Notes: generated by a model from the sequence alone, not told the origin. A stretch of 39,643 bases of DNA from Fibrobacterota bacterium (GCA_023412475.1 JAEYNR010000001.1:1-39643), one strand, 5' to 3'. Positions 7,900-16,241 are shown, numbered from the stretch's first letter. Program-made: numbers and translations.

Positions 7900-8895
7900 T
7901 CAGGGCACGATCTCTGGGATGATATCGACTAACAATGGCTTTAAATGTAAATACCTGGTAGTCTTACGTTTGTTATCAATGTCTGTGTAGACATTACGTA
8001 TCTGTTCTGGAGTCAAACCGATCACAGTTGATGCTTCCGTTTCTGGGATATTGTGATTTTTTGCATACATGCAAAGGTCAAGTTTATCGTAAGACAACTG
8101 GAAATAGAACTCATCCTGGCTTTGTGCCAGAGAGTAGGTGTCGGTAGTCGGTGGTCTGGATCTGATTTCCTGAGGAACTTCCAGATATTCTGCCAGTTTG
8201 TACACTTGTGTTTTATAAAGATGAGCTATAGGTTTAATGTCTGCGGCTCCATCACCCAGTTTTACGAAAAAGCCTTGATCAAATTCCAGTCGATTAGGAG
8301 TGCCTGCCACTGCAAAGTTGAGGCGGTCTGCATGATAGTATTCCAGCATTTTTCTTACCCGCTGTTTAAAATTAGTTGCAGCCAAGATACCTAAATAGGT
8401 GCTGAGATCCAATCGTTTTCTGATTTGTTTGCCATCCGGCGATTGCGCTACAATAGAGAAGATGGAGTATCCGGTTTTCTCAATGATATTTGGCAGTACG
8501 ATTTTTGATTTCCACTCCTCAGTGTAATCGGGGATAACGTTGCGGACTGTCTGGATGTAGCGGTTATAGAAACCCAGGGCTTTGAGGATGCCTGTTATAT
8601 CTTCATGCTCGCATTGGACATCAAAGTGAGAGGCTAATAAGCCACTTAAATGAAGCGTTTCTTCAGCAGAATGTCTCTCAGGCATCTGGAGGGCAAAAAC
8701 CCGCTCTTTACCCAGAGCTTTTACAGCCAGAGCAAGAGTTACGCTGCTGTCTATTCCTCCGCTGATGCCTAATACCAGTCCCCTGCGCTTGAGATCAGTC
8801 AAAAGAAATGAGTTTATCTTAGTACAGATCTTCTCTGTTTCTTTTTCACAATCCAGATTCAGTACCTCTTTTGAAAATGATGAATTAGAAGTCAT
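7900..8895 (-). CDS. nadE: NAD(+) synthase, ammonia-dependent type, long form
   Basis: The 331-aa protein has the N-type ATP pyrophosphatase P-loop 'LGISGGIDSSVTLALA' and the synthetase block 'VAGTPNRLEFDQGFFVKLGDGAADIKPIAHLYKTQVYKLAEYL', followed by 'PPTTDTY' and 'QDEFYFQLSYDKLD'. It adenylates deamido-NAD and amidates it to NAD in the cytoplasm. No nitrilase-type glutaminase domain is fused, so ammonia must come from solution or from another protein. Classic ammonia-dependent NadE enzymes are about 245-280 aa; here an insertion of some 50-60 residues (around 115-180) makes it longer. The start at 8895 has AAAGGAG 6 nt upstream; an earlier ATG at 8928 is less likely. It stands alone, convergent with the barrel gene. 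A role in amidating a surface sugar is possible but unsupported. Confidence 0.88.
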   Translation of the reverse strand: MTSNSSFSKEVLNLDCEKETEKICTKINSFLLTDLKRRGLVLGISGGIDSSVTLALAVKALGKERVFALQMPERHSAEETLHLSGLLASHFDVQCEHEDITGILKALGFYNRYIQTVRNVIPDYTEEWKSKIVLPNIIEKTGYSIFSIVAQSPDGKQIRKRLDLSTYLGILAATNFKQRVRKMLEYYHADRLNFAVAGTPNRLEFDQGFFVKLGDGAADIKPIAHLYKTQVYKLAEYLEVPQEIRSRPPTTDTYSLAQSQDEFYFQLSYDKLDLCMYAKNHNIPETEASTVIGLTPEQIRNVYTDIDNKRKTTRYLHLKPLLVDIIPEIVP

Positions 8896-9285
8896 TGGTA
8901 CTCCTTTTCTGTATTTGAGAAAGTGCAAAACTTCTGATCAGAAACAAGACTGCAAAATCTGAACCTGAAGAAATGAAACGGATGACCAATTATGCTAAAA
9001 ATCGCTGCAGGTGGCGATGGAGAATTTCGAAGAAATATGGGGAGTTAATCAGCCCGTAAGATGTTGATGTAGGAAGTGTTGAAGCTCTTGTTATGTTTCA
9101 TCTGCAGATGATAAGACCGAAAGAGCTAAGGATTTTGGTTAAACCTTAAAGCTTTTTCGAAAATAACCTATAGCTTTTTTGATGGAAAAAAGGGATATAC
9201 TTGATAGGGAAAACGCCCTTTTTCAGATATAGCACAAAGCTCAGTGACTTGCCAATGTTCCTCCGACCCTGGAAATCAGGGAATC

Positions 9286-9365
9286 CCTTACCCTCTTGAC
9301 ACTCTTAAAAAACTGAACTCTGAACCCCCATCTCATATCACATTCCATATCCCATGTCACATAAA
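9286..9365 (+). repeat. degenerate low-complexity repeat tract
   Basis: Short near-repeats on CTGAACYC and ATCYCATATC themes (for example CTGAACTCTGAACCCC, then CATATCACATTCCATATCCC) run for about 80 bp. The style is the same as the repeat nest at 12.2 kb, which contains CTCTGAACCTTTGAACC. It is probably a decayed tandem array. Confidence 0.4.
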
Positions 9366-9368
9366 TAA

Positions 9369-9395
9369 TTAGCACAGGGCGGTGCCCTGTGCTAA
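9369..9395 (-). terminator. perfect 12-bp hairpin, possible terminator of the FemAB-ligase operon
   Basis: TTAGCACAGGGC (9369-9380) and GCCCTGTGCTAA (9384-9395) form a perfect stem with a 3-nt loop. It lies 120 bp downstream of the ligase stop codon in the direction of transcription. On the minus strand the stem is followed by TTATTTATG rather than a clean T-run, so termination is plausible but not classical. It could instead be a REP-type palindrome. Confidence 0.5.
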
Positions 9396-9514
9396 GATAA
9401 TGCGCACCTTCGGGGCTTAGTTTAAAATAGCTGTATTTGCATTAGTGAGCCTGTGGAGCTGAGATACCTTGATGTAGGGTAGCGTTTGTTCTACGATTAT
9501 GACCCTGAACCTCA

Positions 9515-11038
9515 CTAATTGTCAGAACTCTCCCTTAATTTTTCCTTCATAACCTTTCCGGATTCATTTTTTGGAAGTTCTTTGTAAAAGGAGTACAGAG
9601 AAGGAACTTTGTAAGGTGAGATAAAAGAGGAGAGCTGTTTTTTAATTTCAGATACATCAGGAGTATGCCCGGTTTTAATGACTACAAAAGCCTTAATTGC
9701 CTCTCCTAAAATGGAGTCCGGGACTCCGATTACAGCAGCTTCACTGATGTGAGGCAAATTCAGCAGAGCTTCTTCCACCTCTTTGGCACTGACCCGGTTT
9801 CCGCCCACTTTGATCATATCTTTAGTGCGTCCTACTATATAAATATATCCGTCTTCATCGGTTTTCCCCAGATCACCGGTAAAGTAATAGCCGTTTCTTA
9901 TTACAGCGGAGCTGCTTTGTGGATCTTTCCAATAGCCTGGCATAATATTGCTTCCTCTGGCTGCTATCTCACCTATATGACCCGCAGGGAGTGCTCTACC
10001 ATGCTCGTCTGCAATGATCACTTCTACATTGGGTATGGCTTTTCCAATGGAGCCCAGTTTTAAAGAGAGCATCTCTGGCTCCAGGTAGGTAAGCCTGGGC
10101 GCAGCCTCAGTAGTTCCATACATGACATAAAGCTTTGCAGGAGCAAATGTTTCTGCGACCTGAAGCTGAAGCTGGGGAGGCATGGAACCGCCTGCCTGAG
10201 TGACATATCTGAGTGACTCCAGCTTACTCTGCCTGATGCTGGATTTGTTAAGCAGAATCATATAAGTGGATGGGACTCCGGCAAACCCGGTTGCCTGCAC
10301 TCTTTTCATGGCTTCAATGACCAGGTTAGGAAACATGAAACGATTGTCAATGGCTACTGAACCGCCGCAATAAAAGTGAGTAGTCAAAAGAGAGCTGCCG
10401 TAGATATAGTAAAGTGGTAAAACCACCATGATTCTGTCTTCAGGGGTCAGTTTCAAATATTTAGATATGGAAATGGTGTTATCACTTAGGTTTTGATGAC
10501 TGAGCATGACTCCTTTGGGTTTTCCGGTACTTCCGGAAGTGTAGACAATCGATGCAAGATCGAGGCTGATTGTAGATACTTCAGGCCGCTGTGTTTTCTC
10601 AGTTTGAAAAATATCCTCTAGTGAGTAAGCGATCCTGGGTGGGTCAGCCAGAGAAGTGTCGCTAATTATAAATCTCACAGTGTGTGCCTGGGAGAGAGTG
10701 GGAAGCAGGGGAGAAAACCGGTTGCCGGCAATGATGGCGCAAGATTCTGAATTGTTTAAGTAGAAAAGCAGATTATCGGAAGTCACTTCGTTATTGATAG
10801 CTACAACTACTGCACCGGCTTTCAATATTGCGAAATAGCTGATAATGTAGTTAATGGAATTTTCCATCAATAAACCGATGCGATCCCCCCGCGAGATCCC
10901 GTTTTTTATCAGAAAATTGGCAATTCTATTTGCATTCTGCTCAATATCCATAAATGATGTCCATAAATCTTTATGCCATACAGCTTCTTTATTGGGATAT
11001 TTCTCTGCGCTGTTTTCCAGAAAATGATGTACCAGCAT
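9515..11038 (-). CDS. AMP-forming acyl-CoA synthetase / ligase, XrtA-locus type
   Basis: The 507-aa enzyme belongs to the ANL superfamily. Visible motifs are the phosphate loop 'YTSGSTGKPKGVMLSH' (about residues 165-180), 'YGTTEA', the ribose-binding 'YFTGDLGKTDEDGYIYIVGRTKDMIK' and the C-terminal 'PKNESGKVMK' with the catalytic Lys. It activates a carboxylic acid as an acyl-adenylate for transfer to CoA or a carrier; the substrate is unknown. The start at 11038 has AAAGGAG 6 nt upstream; longer open frames upstream overlap the FemAB gene and are not credible. In exosortase A loci an AMP ligase of this type sits beside a FemAB-like protein and other exopolysaccharide genes, and here it follows the FemAB-like gene after 29 bp in one operon. 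Confidence 0.85.
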   Translation of the reverse strand: MLVHHFLENSAEKYPNKEAVWHKDLWTSFMDIEQNANRIANFLIKNGISRGDRIGLLMENSINYIISYFAILKAGAVVVAINNEVTSDNLLFYLNNSESCAIIAGNRFSPLLPTLSQAHTVRFIISDTSLADPPRIAYSLEDIFQTEKTQRPEVSTISLDLASIVYTSGSTGKPKGVMLSHQNLSDNTISISKYLKLTPEDRIMVVLPLYYIYGSSLLTTHFYCGGSVAIDNRFMFPNLVIEAMKRVQATGFAGVPSTYMILLNKSSIRQSKLESLRYVTQAGGSMPPQLQLQVAETFAPAKLYVMYGTTEAAPRLTYLEPEMLSLKLGSIGKAIPNVEVIIADEHGRALPAGHIGEIAARGSNIMPGYWKDPQSSSAVIRNGYYFTGDLGKTDEDGYIYIVGRTKDMIKVGGNRVSAKEVEEALLNLPHISEAAVIGVPDSILGEAIKAFVVIKTGHTPDVSEIKKQLSSFISPYKVPSLYSFYKELPKNESGKVMKEKLRESSDN

Positions 11039-11067
11039 GTTTTCTCCTTTAGTACATGGCTTACAAA

Positions 11068-12138
11068 TTACAAATGAATATGTCTTCTTAACATAGGTCC
11101 AAAGACAGCAGTCACTCTCAGAGGCAGTTTTCTCCATATCTTTATAAATGATTCCTCTTTTGCGGAAACATCTCCGGATGAGCCGGTACTTGAACCATAT
11201 CTGTACCAGTACAATGGTTGAGAAGTTGCACCCCACTGAGCTTTGAATCTGTATGTGCCCTCATCCGGGGTGGATCTCCCAAAATCGAAAACCCGGTAAC
11301 CGTTATTTATTGCAAATTTGAGCATTTCCCAGTATAGAAGCATATTTGGTGCCGATTTCTGATAAGTTCTCTTAAAGGATGCCCAGGGATTGACCAACAT
11401 ATTATTTATAGAGCAGGCCAGAGAACAGGCAACGGGCGTTTTTGAATGGTAAACCACAAAAATGTGGCTGAACCCTGGATAGCCGGTAAGCATGTTTTTT
11501 ATTATCAGTTTAGAGTGTACAGGTGAACCCAGATCTCTCATGTTAAACAAAAACACTTCATAAAAGTCATCCAGCAGCTCCACTCCCCCATTAAGACAGG
11601 TACAGCCATCTTTTTGTGGTTTGCGGATCTGGCTTCGCAATTTTGCAGAGAAAGAGGAAAAGAGAGTGTCTGCAGAATCGGGCAGATCAAGAAACATTCT
11701 AACCTTTGTAGATTTTACAGATGAGTTGGCGGTAAAGATAGCGTTCCTATGGTTGAAGAAAGGCTGTTTTGATATCTGTCGTAGTTCGATATCTTTGCAT
11801 TTCAAATTTCTCATCAGCTCTTCTGCTTTCTGAAAAAGCAACTGAGTTATTTCAGGTGAATCGGCAAGAATTCCCCCATAGTCACAGAAAGGCAATGAGA
11901 CCAGCTCTTTACCAAAAATCAGGCTACGAATAAAAAACAGGGGCAAAATACCCCGGATTTGCGAATTTTCATCGATAGCTTGGAAATAGAAGCTTCGATG
12001 ACCATAGGTATTTTCTACAACTGATTGGAAAAAAGAAAGATGGTATAGATTTGCATCGGGGTGGGTTTTAACGTAAGAGTCCCATTTTTTGCTGTCTCGT
12101 GGGGTATAAGGAATGACTTGGATCATTTTTTCACTCAT
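11068..12138 (-). CDS. FemAB-like GNAT-fold acyl/aminoacyltransferase, XrtA-locus type
   Basis: The 356-aa protein resembles the 'FemAB-related, PEP-CTERM system-associated' family. Landmarks are 'HPDANLYHLSFFQSVVENTYGH', 'LPLFFIRSLIFGKELVSLPFCDYGG', 'SKLRSQIRKPQKDG'-like text near residue 170, and the C-terminal 'LLYWEMLKFAINNGYRVFDFGRSTPDEGTYRFKAQWGA', a typical end of the second GNAT domain. Family members transfer amino acids or acyl groups; the acceptor in exopolysaccharide loci is not established. It heads an operon with the AMP-forming ligase, so the two may activate and transfer the same group. The first ATG (12138) lacks a clear ribosome-binding site; the Met at codon 5 (12126) is an alternative. 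Confidence 0.8.
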   Translation of the reverse strand: MSEKMIQVIPYTPRDSKKWDSYVKTHPDANLYHLSFFQSVVENTYGHRSFYFQAIDENSQIRGILPLFFIRSLIFGKELVSLPFCDYGGILADSPEITQLLFQKAEELMRNLKCKDIELRQISKQPFFNHRNAIFTANSSVKSTKVRMFLDLPDSADTLFSSFSAKLRSQIRKPQKDGCTCLNGGVELLDDFYEVFLFNMRDLGSPVHSKLIIKNMLTGYPGFSHIFVVYHSKTPVACSLACSINNMLVNPWASFKRTYQKSAPNMLLYWEMLKFAINNGYRVFDFGRSTPDEGTYRFKAQWGATSQPLYWYRYGSSTGSSGDVSAKEESFIKIWRKLPLRVTAVFGPMLRRHIHL

Positions 12139-13142
12139 TAGTTGGAAAAAAATTGATTTGAACCACCAGCAAATGGAAAAGGAAATATCGAATATTGAAA
12201 ACCGAATATCGAAGTAGACGGGATTCTTACCTCCGAACCTCTCAATCTCTTAATCTCTTAATCTCTTAATCTCTGAACCTTTGAACCTTTGAACCTTTGA
12301 ACCCAGTTAATGCAATTTGCTTTCCAATGATCATAATACCAGCAGTTGATTGGTAAGGGAATCCAGTAAATTGCCGGGATTACTGATTGTGTTTTAGATA
12401 ATGGAACCTAAAAGAGCAGTTTCGGTGCTCCATAGGCTTATCTTTATGAAGAACCACTCTTTTGGGTTGGGGTGAAGAAATAATCGGAGGACATCACACA
12501 AACAGAAGTATTACTATTTTCTAAAAAGCACAGGAATTGATACCCCCGTGCTTGCACAGAAAGAGTCCAGGTTTTTTTTGCACAGATTGACCATTAACAT
12601 AAGCGGATTATTTTCAATTAAGAAATTTTGGCCTATATCGGAGATCTTTATGTGATCTGCTACTGTTAACAGGTGTTCATAACAGGGTACACTGAAGCAT
12701 TTCGGTAGTTTTCTATTTATTGATGTGAGAATTGATCAGAGGAAGGCGTGTAGCTCTCACAATAGCTGCAACCGGTATTGATATACATTTGAAAATTACC
12801 AGCAATCCTTACAGCTATGCCACCATTTCAAAAAAGAAGAAAAATTCTTGACCTGATTAGGACCGATTAATTGACGATGAGATGCACGGCCGTCTTTGAG
12901 AAGACCGGGATTTCCAAAGCGCGGGCATCTCCAAAGGGTGATATGTCCAAGCTTTCGAAAGTCACATGATTCCAAGGCGACCAGGCAGATTGCGTCAAGG
13001 AAAGCGGCATAATAAAAACGGTGGTTTTGCACAGGATGCATTCCGCTTAAAGAACGACAGTGACAATCGTCCGGTTTAGGTTTAATTAAGTATACATGAG
13101 AAAGAGTTTAAGCAAAAATCACATAATAATCCGGCTTACTAT
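12139..13142. other. gene-free region of about 1 kb
   Basis: No supported gene lies between the FemAB operon start and the promoter at 13143. The left part (12180-12303) is a repeat nest. The middle (12304-12790) is plain A+T-rich DNA. From about 12860 to 13050 the base composition is visibly more G+C-rich, and an 81-codon frame is open on the minus strand (12796-13041), but it has no recognisable motif and no ribosome-binding site. That patch could be a remnant of a decayed gene or mobile element. Confidence 0.5.
12244..12303 (+). repeat. two adjoining 8-bp tandem arrays
   Basis: AATCTCTT is repeated about 3.9 times (12244-12274) and runs directly into GAACCTTT repeated about 3.8 times (12275-12303). 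Just upstream (12183-12215) lie degenerate ATATCGAATATTGAAAACC-type near-repeats. Copy number may vary between strains by replication slippage. Confidence 0.85.
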
Positions 13143-13171
13143 TTGACAGTGCACTTACACAGTTTTATCTT
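13143..13171 (+). promoter_or_regulatory. strong sigma-70-type promoter of the exopolysaccharide initiation genes
   Basis: A perfect -35 box TTGACA (13143-13148) is separated by exactly 17 bp from TATCTT (13166-13171, 4 of 6). Transcription would start near 13178, giving a leader of roughly 20-140 nt depending on which start codon of the next gene is used. It is the best promoter match seen in the window. Confidence 0.65.
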
Positions 13172-13265
13172 TAAAAAAGTTTAATATATCAATAAGAGGT
13201 TGAATTGTAAAATAATTTATTCAATATTTGACCTCAGATCGTATAGATGCAACGGAAGGCAGGAG

Positions 13266-14636
13266 ATGTCAGATATCGTAGATGTCGGTTCTGAAAATAA
13301 AAAAATAGGCGATGCAATGACCACAATTGGCGAAAGATTGAAATATATTTATTGTGGAACATTAAAAGATCTCTCATTGGAAGAGGCCTTTCTATTTTGG
13401 ATTCATATTTTTCAAACCTATTTTAAAGAAAGATTTTCCATTAAGCAGTTTTTTGATGCATTATGGAATGGCACCCTGGAACCACCTTTTTATAACGTAT
13501 TCTCAATTTTAAACCAGCTTGAATTCTATCTGTTAGAACACGGAGTTGATCCTGTTCTGTTTGTTCAAAACACTCTACCCTCACTTTCCAACGGTCTGAT
13601 TGTTTCTTCTGAGCGGGTTCTTTTACTAACTAATTCATATTTAGCCGATTTTTACGATTCTAAAGATCTCCATAGAACAGTTCTCAAAGCATTCAGCAAG
13701 CTTGCACTTTCCGCCGAAATTCAAAGAGAAACTTGTCACCGGCTTTTACATCATAAAATCGAGGGCAATCATGGTATAGCCATAATGATGTATCATTTTT
13801 TCGGACAACCGACAGATTCAGAACGCTTTCCTGCTTACGATTTCCAACTCTGGACTGGTTCACAGATTCAATCGGTGGTTGGGTTTTTCAATGTGCCACC
13901 TTTTGATGAATTGAATATGCTCGCTGATTATCGGCAGATTTCTGATATCATCACCGATTGTGAGATTGATTTTAAGTGTGGTCAAGTGTTTCTGGATGGT
14001 CAATGCTATGCAAAAGAAATCCAGTTGTATCAAAAATTCGTTAATTATCAATCAGAACTTAAGAAAGCCGGTATTTCCGACAGCACTGTTTTTCTTGCAG
14101 AAAAAAATTATTTCTGTTCTTTGCGCAAAAGAAATGTTGTGTATAAAGGCTGTGTGTATGGTGCACCGTTAGTTCTTTACCAGCTCATATATAATCACCA
14201 GTTTGAACGGCCACCCAATTTTCTCTCGTTGGTCATTTCTGCACTTCAGGAGCAGCGTTCTGAGCGTTGGCAGGTGCTAAGAGAGATACATGATTTACTG
14301 GTTTTAAAGGCGCTGCGGAAACTTGATGTTATTTACTATCGCGCAAATGAGAGTATCTCAATTAACGGTGTCCATTTCATTTCCGGAGTTCCTGCAAAGA
14401 TACTGAGGAAAATTTTATTCATTTATTGCAAAACAAAAAGGGTTGAATTTCAATATCGAGAGTTTACAAAAGATCCTTCTATCATCTATGACCCTCTAAA
14501 TCCCAATTTCGTAGTCAGGCTCAACAGACTTATCAAAGCACTCGAGAACGGATGTCCTGAACTGCAGATTCTAAGAATTGCCCCAGGAAGATTAAAGCTC
14601 GAGATTTTATGCCCGATCAGTTATTCTGAAAAATAA
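13266..14636 (+). CDS. hypothetical protein with possible C-terminal winged helix
   Basis: I do not recognise this protein of 456 aa. It has no signal peptide and no membrane segment, so it is probably cytoplasmic. The first 300 residues are helix-rich and aromatic. From about residue 375 the text 'ISINGVHFISGVPAKILRKILFIYC', 'NFVVRLNRLIKALEN' and 'LQILRIAPGRLKLEI' has the rhythm of an OmpR/SARP-like winged-helix domain (helices, then a beta-hairpin wing), which would make it a regulator. It sits first behind a strong promoter and 57 bp ahead of the WecA-like gene. The start is uncertain: the ATG at 13266 has AGGAG directly abutting it, a TTG at 13200 would add 22 residues, and an ATG at 13317 would remove 17. 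Confidence 0.7.
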   Translation: MSDIVDVGSENKKIGDAMTTIGERLKYIYCGTLKDLSLEEAFLFWIHIFQTYFKERFSIKQFFDALWNGTLEPPFYNVFSILNQLEFYLLEHGVDPVLFVQNTLPSLSNGLIVSSERVLLLTNSYLADFYDSKDLHRTVLKAFSKLALSAEIQRETCHRLLHHKIEGNHGIAIMMYHFFGQPTDSERFPAYDFQLWTGSQIQSVVGFFNVPPFDELNMLADYRQISDIITDCEIDFKCGQVFLDGQCYAKEIQLYQKFVNYQSELKKAGISDSTVFLAEKNYFCSLRKRNVVYKGCVYGAPLVLYQLIYNHQFERPPNFLSLVISALQEQRSERWQVLREIHDLLVLKALRKLDVIYYRANESISINGVHFISGVPAKILRKILFIYCKTKRVEFQYREFTKDPSIIYDPLNPNFVVRLNRLIKALENGCPELQILRIAPGRLKLEILCPISYSEK

Positions 14637-14640
14637 GCGA

Positions 14641-14687
14641 CTCTATTTCTCAGGTATGTTTTTTGCACTCTGTGCTGTGAAATAGAG
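14641..14687 (+). promoter_or_regulatory. hairpin that would cover the ribosome-binding site of the WecA-like gene
   Basis: CTCTATTTCTCAG (14641-14653) pairs with CTGTGAAATAGAG (14675-14687) over 13 positions with one mismatch, around a 21-nt T-rich loop. The right arm contains AGAG of the AGAGG Shine-Dalgarno sequence (14684-14688), 5 nt before the ATG at 14694. In the folded state the ribosome would be blocked, so this may tune translation of the initiating sugar transferase relative to the gene before it. No ligand-binding motif is recognised. Confidence 0.5.
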
Positions 14688-14693
14688 GTTAAA

Positions 14694-16241
14694 ATGCAAA
14701 TAAGCACTGTATTCTGTTTCACAGCTATTTTCTCTTATCTTTTGATCTGGATTATATTCAAATCACCTTTAATTTCCTTTTTTAGGGATAATCCCGGGAT
14801 TAGAAAAGTTCACCAAAGAACAATTCCCAGAATCGGTGGTTTGGCTATAACAGCAGGCTTTTTATTGATGATCCTCTTCTGGGAAAAATTCCCGGTTTCT
14901 CTACCTGTTTTACCACCAACGTTAAAAATATCCATAACCTTTGCCGCCTTAGCAATTATTCCAGTGGGAATGGCTGATGATCTGATTGTAATTGGAATCA
15001 AAAACAGGACTAAGCTGATTTTAGAGATCCTCATAGCCACTATTATCATCTTTTTTTTCGGCATTCGACTGGAGCAGGTACATTTTCTGGAGTGGGACTT
15101 TTCGCTTGGATGGCTGGGCACACCTGTATCAATTCTATGGGTGGTTGGAGTTACTAATGCTATAAATATCATAGATGGCCTCGATGGGCTGGCGGGATCT
15201 GTCATGGTCGTAATATTTGCCACTATTGCCGTTTTGACAGGTTTTTCTGATGATCAAGCAGTATTGTTTCTATGTGTCATTTTAACAGGACTGGTTAGTG
15301 GTTTCCTTTTCCACAACATCTCCCCCGCTCGTGTCTTTATGGGAGATACCGGCTCACTGTTTTTAGGTCTGATTGCAGGGCTTCTTAGTCTATATCTGGT
15401 TTCTGAAAAGCAAAAAAACTATCCGGTAATAATTGCGCCTTTAATGCTGGGTTTGCCTGTACTGGATATCGCAGTGGCCATGTGGCGACGCTTCTTTCAT
15501 AAAATCTTCTCGGGAGAATCTTTTTTTGATGCCATAAAAGCTGTAACTATCGCAGATAATGAGCACACTCACCATCGGCTGGTCCACAGAGGGCTCACGC
15601 ATACAGAAATTGTTATTATCATGGTTATTTTTCATATGAGTATCTGCATGAGCGCAGTTCTGGTCTGTTTTACTTTAAAAAGTGAAAGCATTCTCCTGCT
15701 CTGCTATGTCCTTTTTCTGATAACATGGTTTCTATACAAGCTAAATTACTTTTCTGGAATTTTGTCTTTTCTTAAAAGAGCGAATTTCTTTGTGGGGTTG
15801 AAAAAAGAAGCGGTGGCGGTTATCTGCTGTGATGAAGCTTTGCAATATTCGCTGAAAAAGTACCGCCAAAACAGGTTTCTTTTTTTATTTAAAAATATTG
15901 AAGAGGTGCTTTTTTCTTCAAAAAAGTACTGTTCTGTAATCATAGAACAGCAGTCAACCAACTCCATGGAGAATCTAATATCATTGGCCAGCACAATTTT
16001 TATGCAAAGTGCCTGCCCTGTAATTGCAATTTGCTCTGACAGTGATTCTATTCCAGACTTTATGGAAGAGAAAAAAAACAGACAAAAATCTTTCATAATG
16101 ATTAAAAAGCCAGTTTATATACCCTCGCTGCTTAAAGAGATCACTAATTTGGTTAACCAAGGCAGAGGATGGGCGATGGAGAGGTTGGCTATTGATACCA
16201 GGAAATATCTTCTGCAGGCAGAAATGAATGAGAAAATTTGA
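14694..16241 (+). CDS. WecA/MraY-type sugar-1-phosphate transferase fused to a degenerate receiver-like domain
   Basis: The 515-aa protein has two parts. Residues 1 to about 350 form a polytopic glycosyltransferase-4 membrane enzyme of the WecA/MraY/TagO family: 'GMADDLIVIGIKNRTK' (acidic pair near 94-95), 'NAINIIDGLDGLAG' (about 154-168), 'ARVFMGDTGS' (about 212-221) and 'HTHHRLVHRGLTH' (about 290). It transfers a sugar-1-phosphate from a UDP-sugar to undecaprenyl phosphate and starts lipid-linked assembly. Family members usually end near 320-370 aa. Here about 150 cytoplasmic residues follow (364-515) with the alpha/beta rhythm of a response-regulator receiver: 'AVAVICCDEAL', 'CSVIIEQQST' where the phospho-acceptor Asp should be, and 'SFIMIKKPVYIPSLLKEI' with the conserved Lys-Pro. 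The Asp is absent, so it is a pseudo-receiver. The end overlaps the next gene by 14 bp. Confidence 0.88.
   Translation: MQISTVFCFTAIFSYLLIWIIFKSPLISFFRDNPGIRKVHQRTIPRIGGLAITAGFLLMILFWEKFPVSLPVLPPTLKISITFAALAIIPVGMADDLIVIGIKNRTKLILEILIATIIIFFFGIRLEQVHFLEWDFSLGWLGTPVSILWVVGVTNAINIIDGLDGLAGSVMVVIFATIAVLTGFSDDQAVLFLCVILTGLVSGFLFHNISPARVFMGDTGSLFLGLIAGLLSLYLVSEKQKNYPVIIAPLMLGLPVLDIAVAMWRRFFHKIFSGESFFDAIKAVTIADNEHTHHRLVHRGLTHTEIVIIMVIFHMSICMSAVLVCFTLKSESILLLCYVLFLITWFLYKLNYFSGILSFLKRANFFVGLKKEAVAVICCDEALQYSLKKYRQNRFLFLFKNIEEVLFSSKKYCSVIIEQQSTNSMENLISLASTIFMQSACPVIAICSDSDSIPDFMEEKKNRQKSFIMIKKPVYIPSLLKEITNLVNQGRGWAMERLAIDTRKYLLQAEMNEKI

Larger units (their letters stand above)
8896..9514. other. intergenic region with short repeats and hairpins
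   Basis: This 619-bp stretch has no supported gene. It should contain the promoter of nadE near its left end, but I see no strong one. At 9185-9224 an imperfect hairpin (GAAAAAAGGG pairing with CCCTTTTTC) is present. Around 9261 lies a variant of the REP-like 12-mer (TTCCTCCGACCC). From about 9286 to 9365 the DNA is made of low-complexity near-repeats of the kind seen at 12.2 kb and 38.5 kb. A perfect hairpin follows at 9369-9395. Confidence 0.55.

Noticed and set aside
12796..13041. 81-codon frame on the minus strand
   Set aside because: No recognisable motif, no ribosome-binding site, and no supporting neighbour; kept only as a possible remnant.
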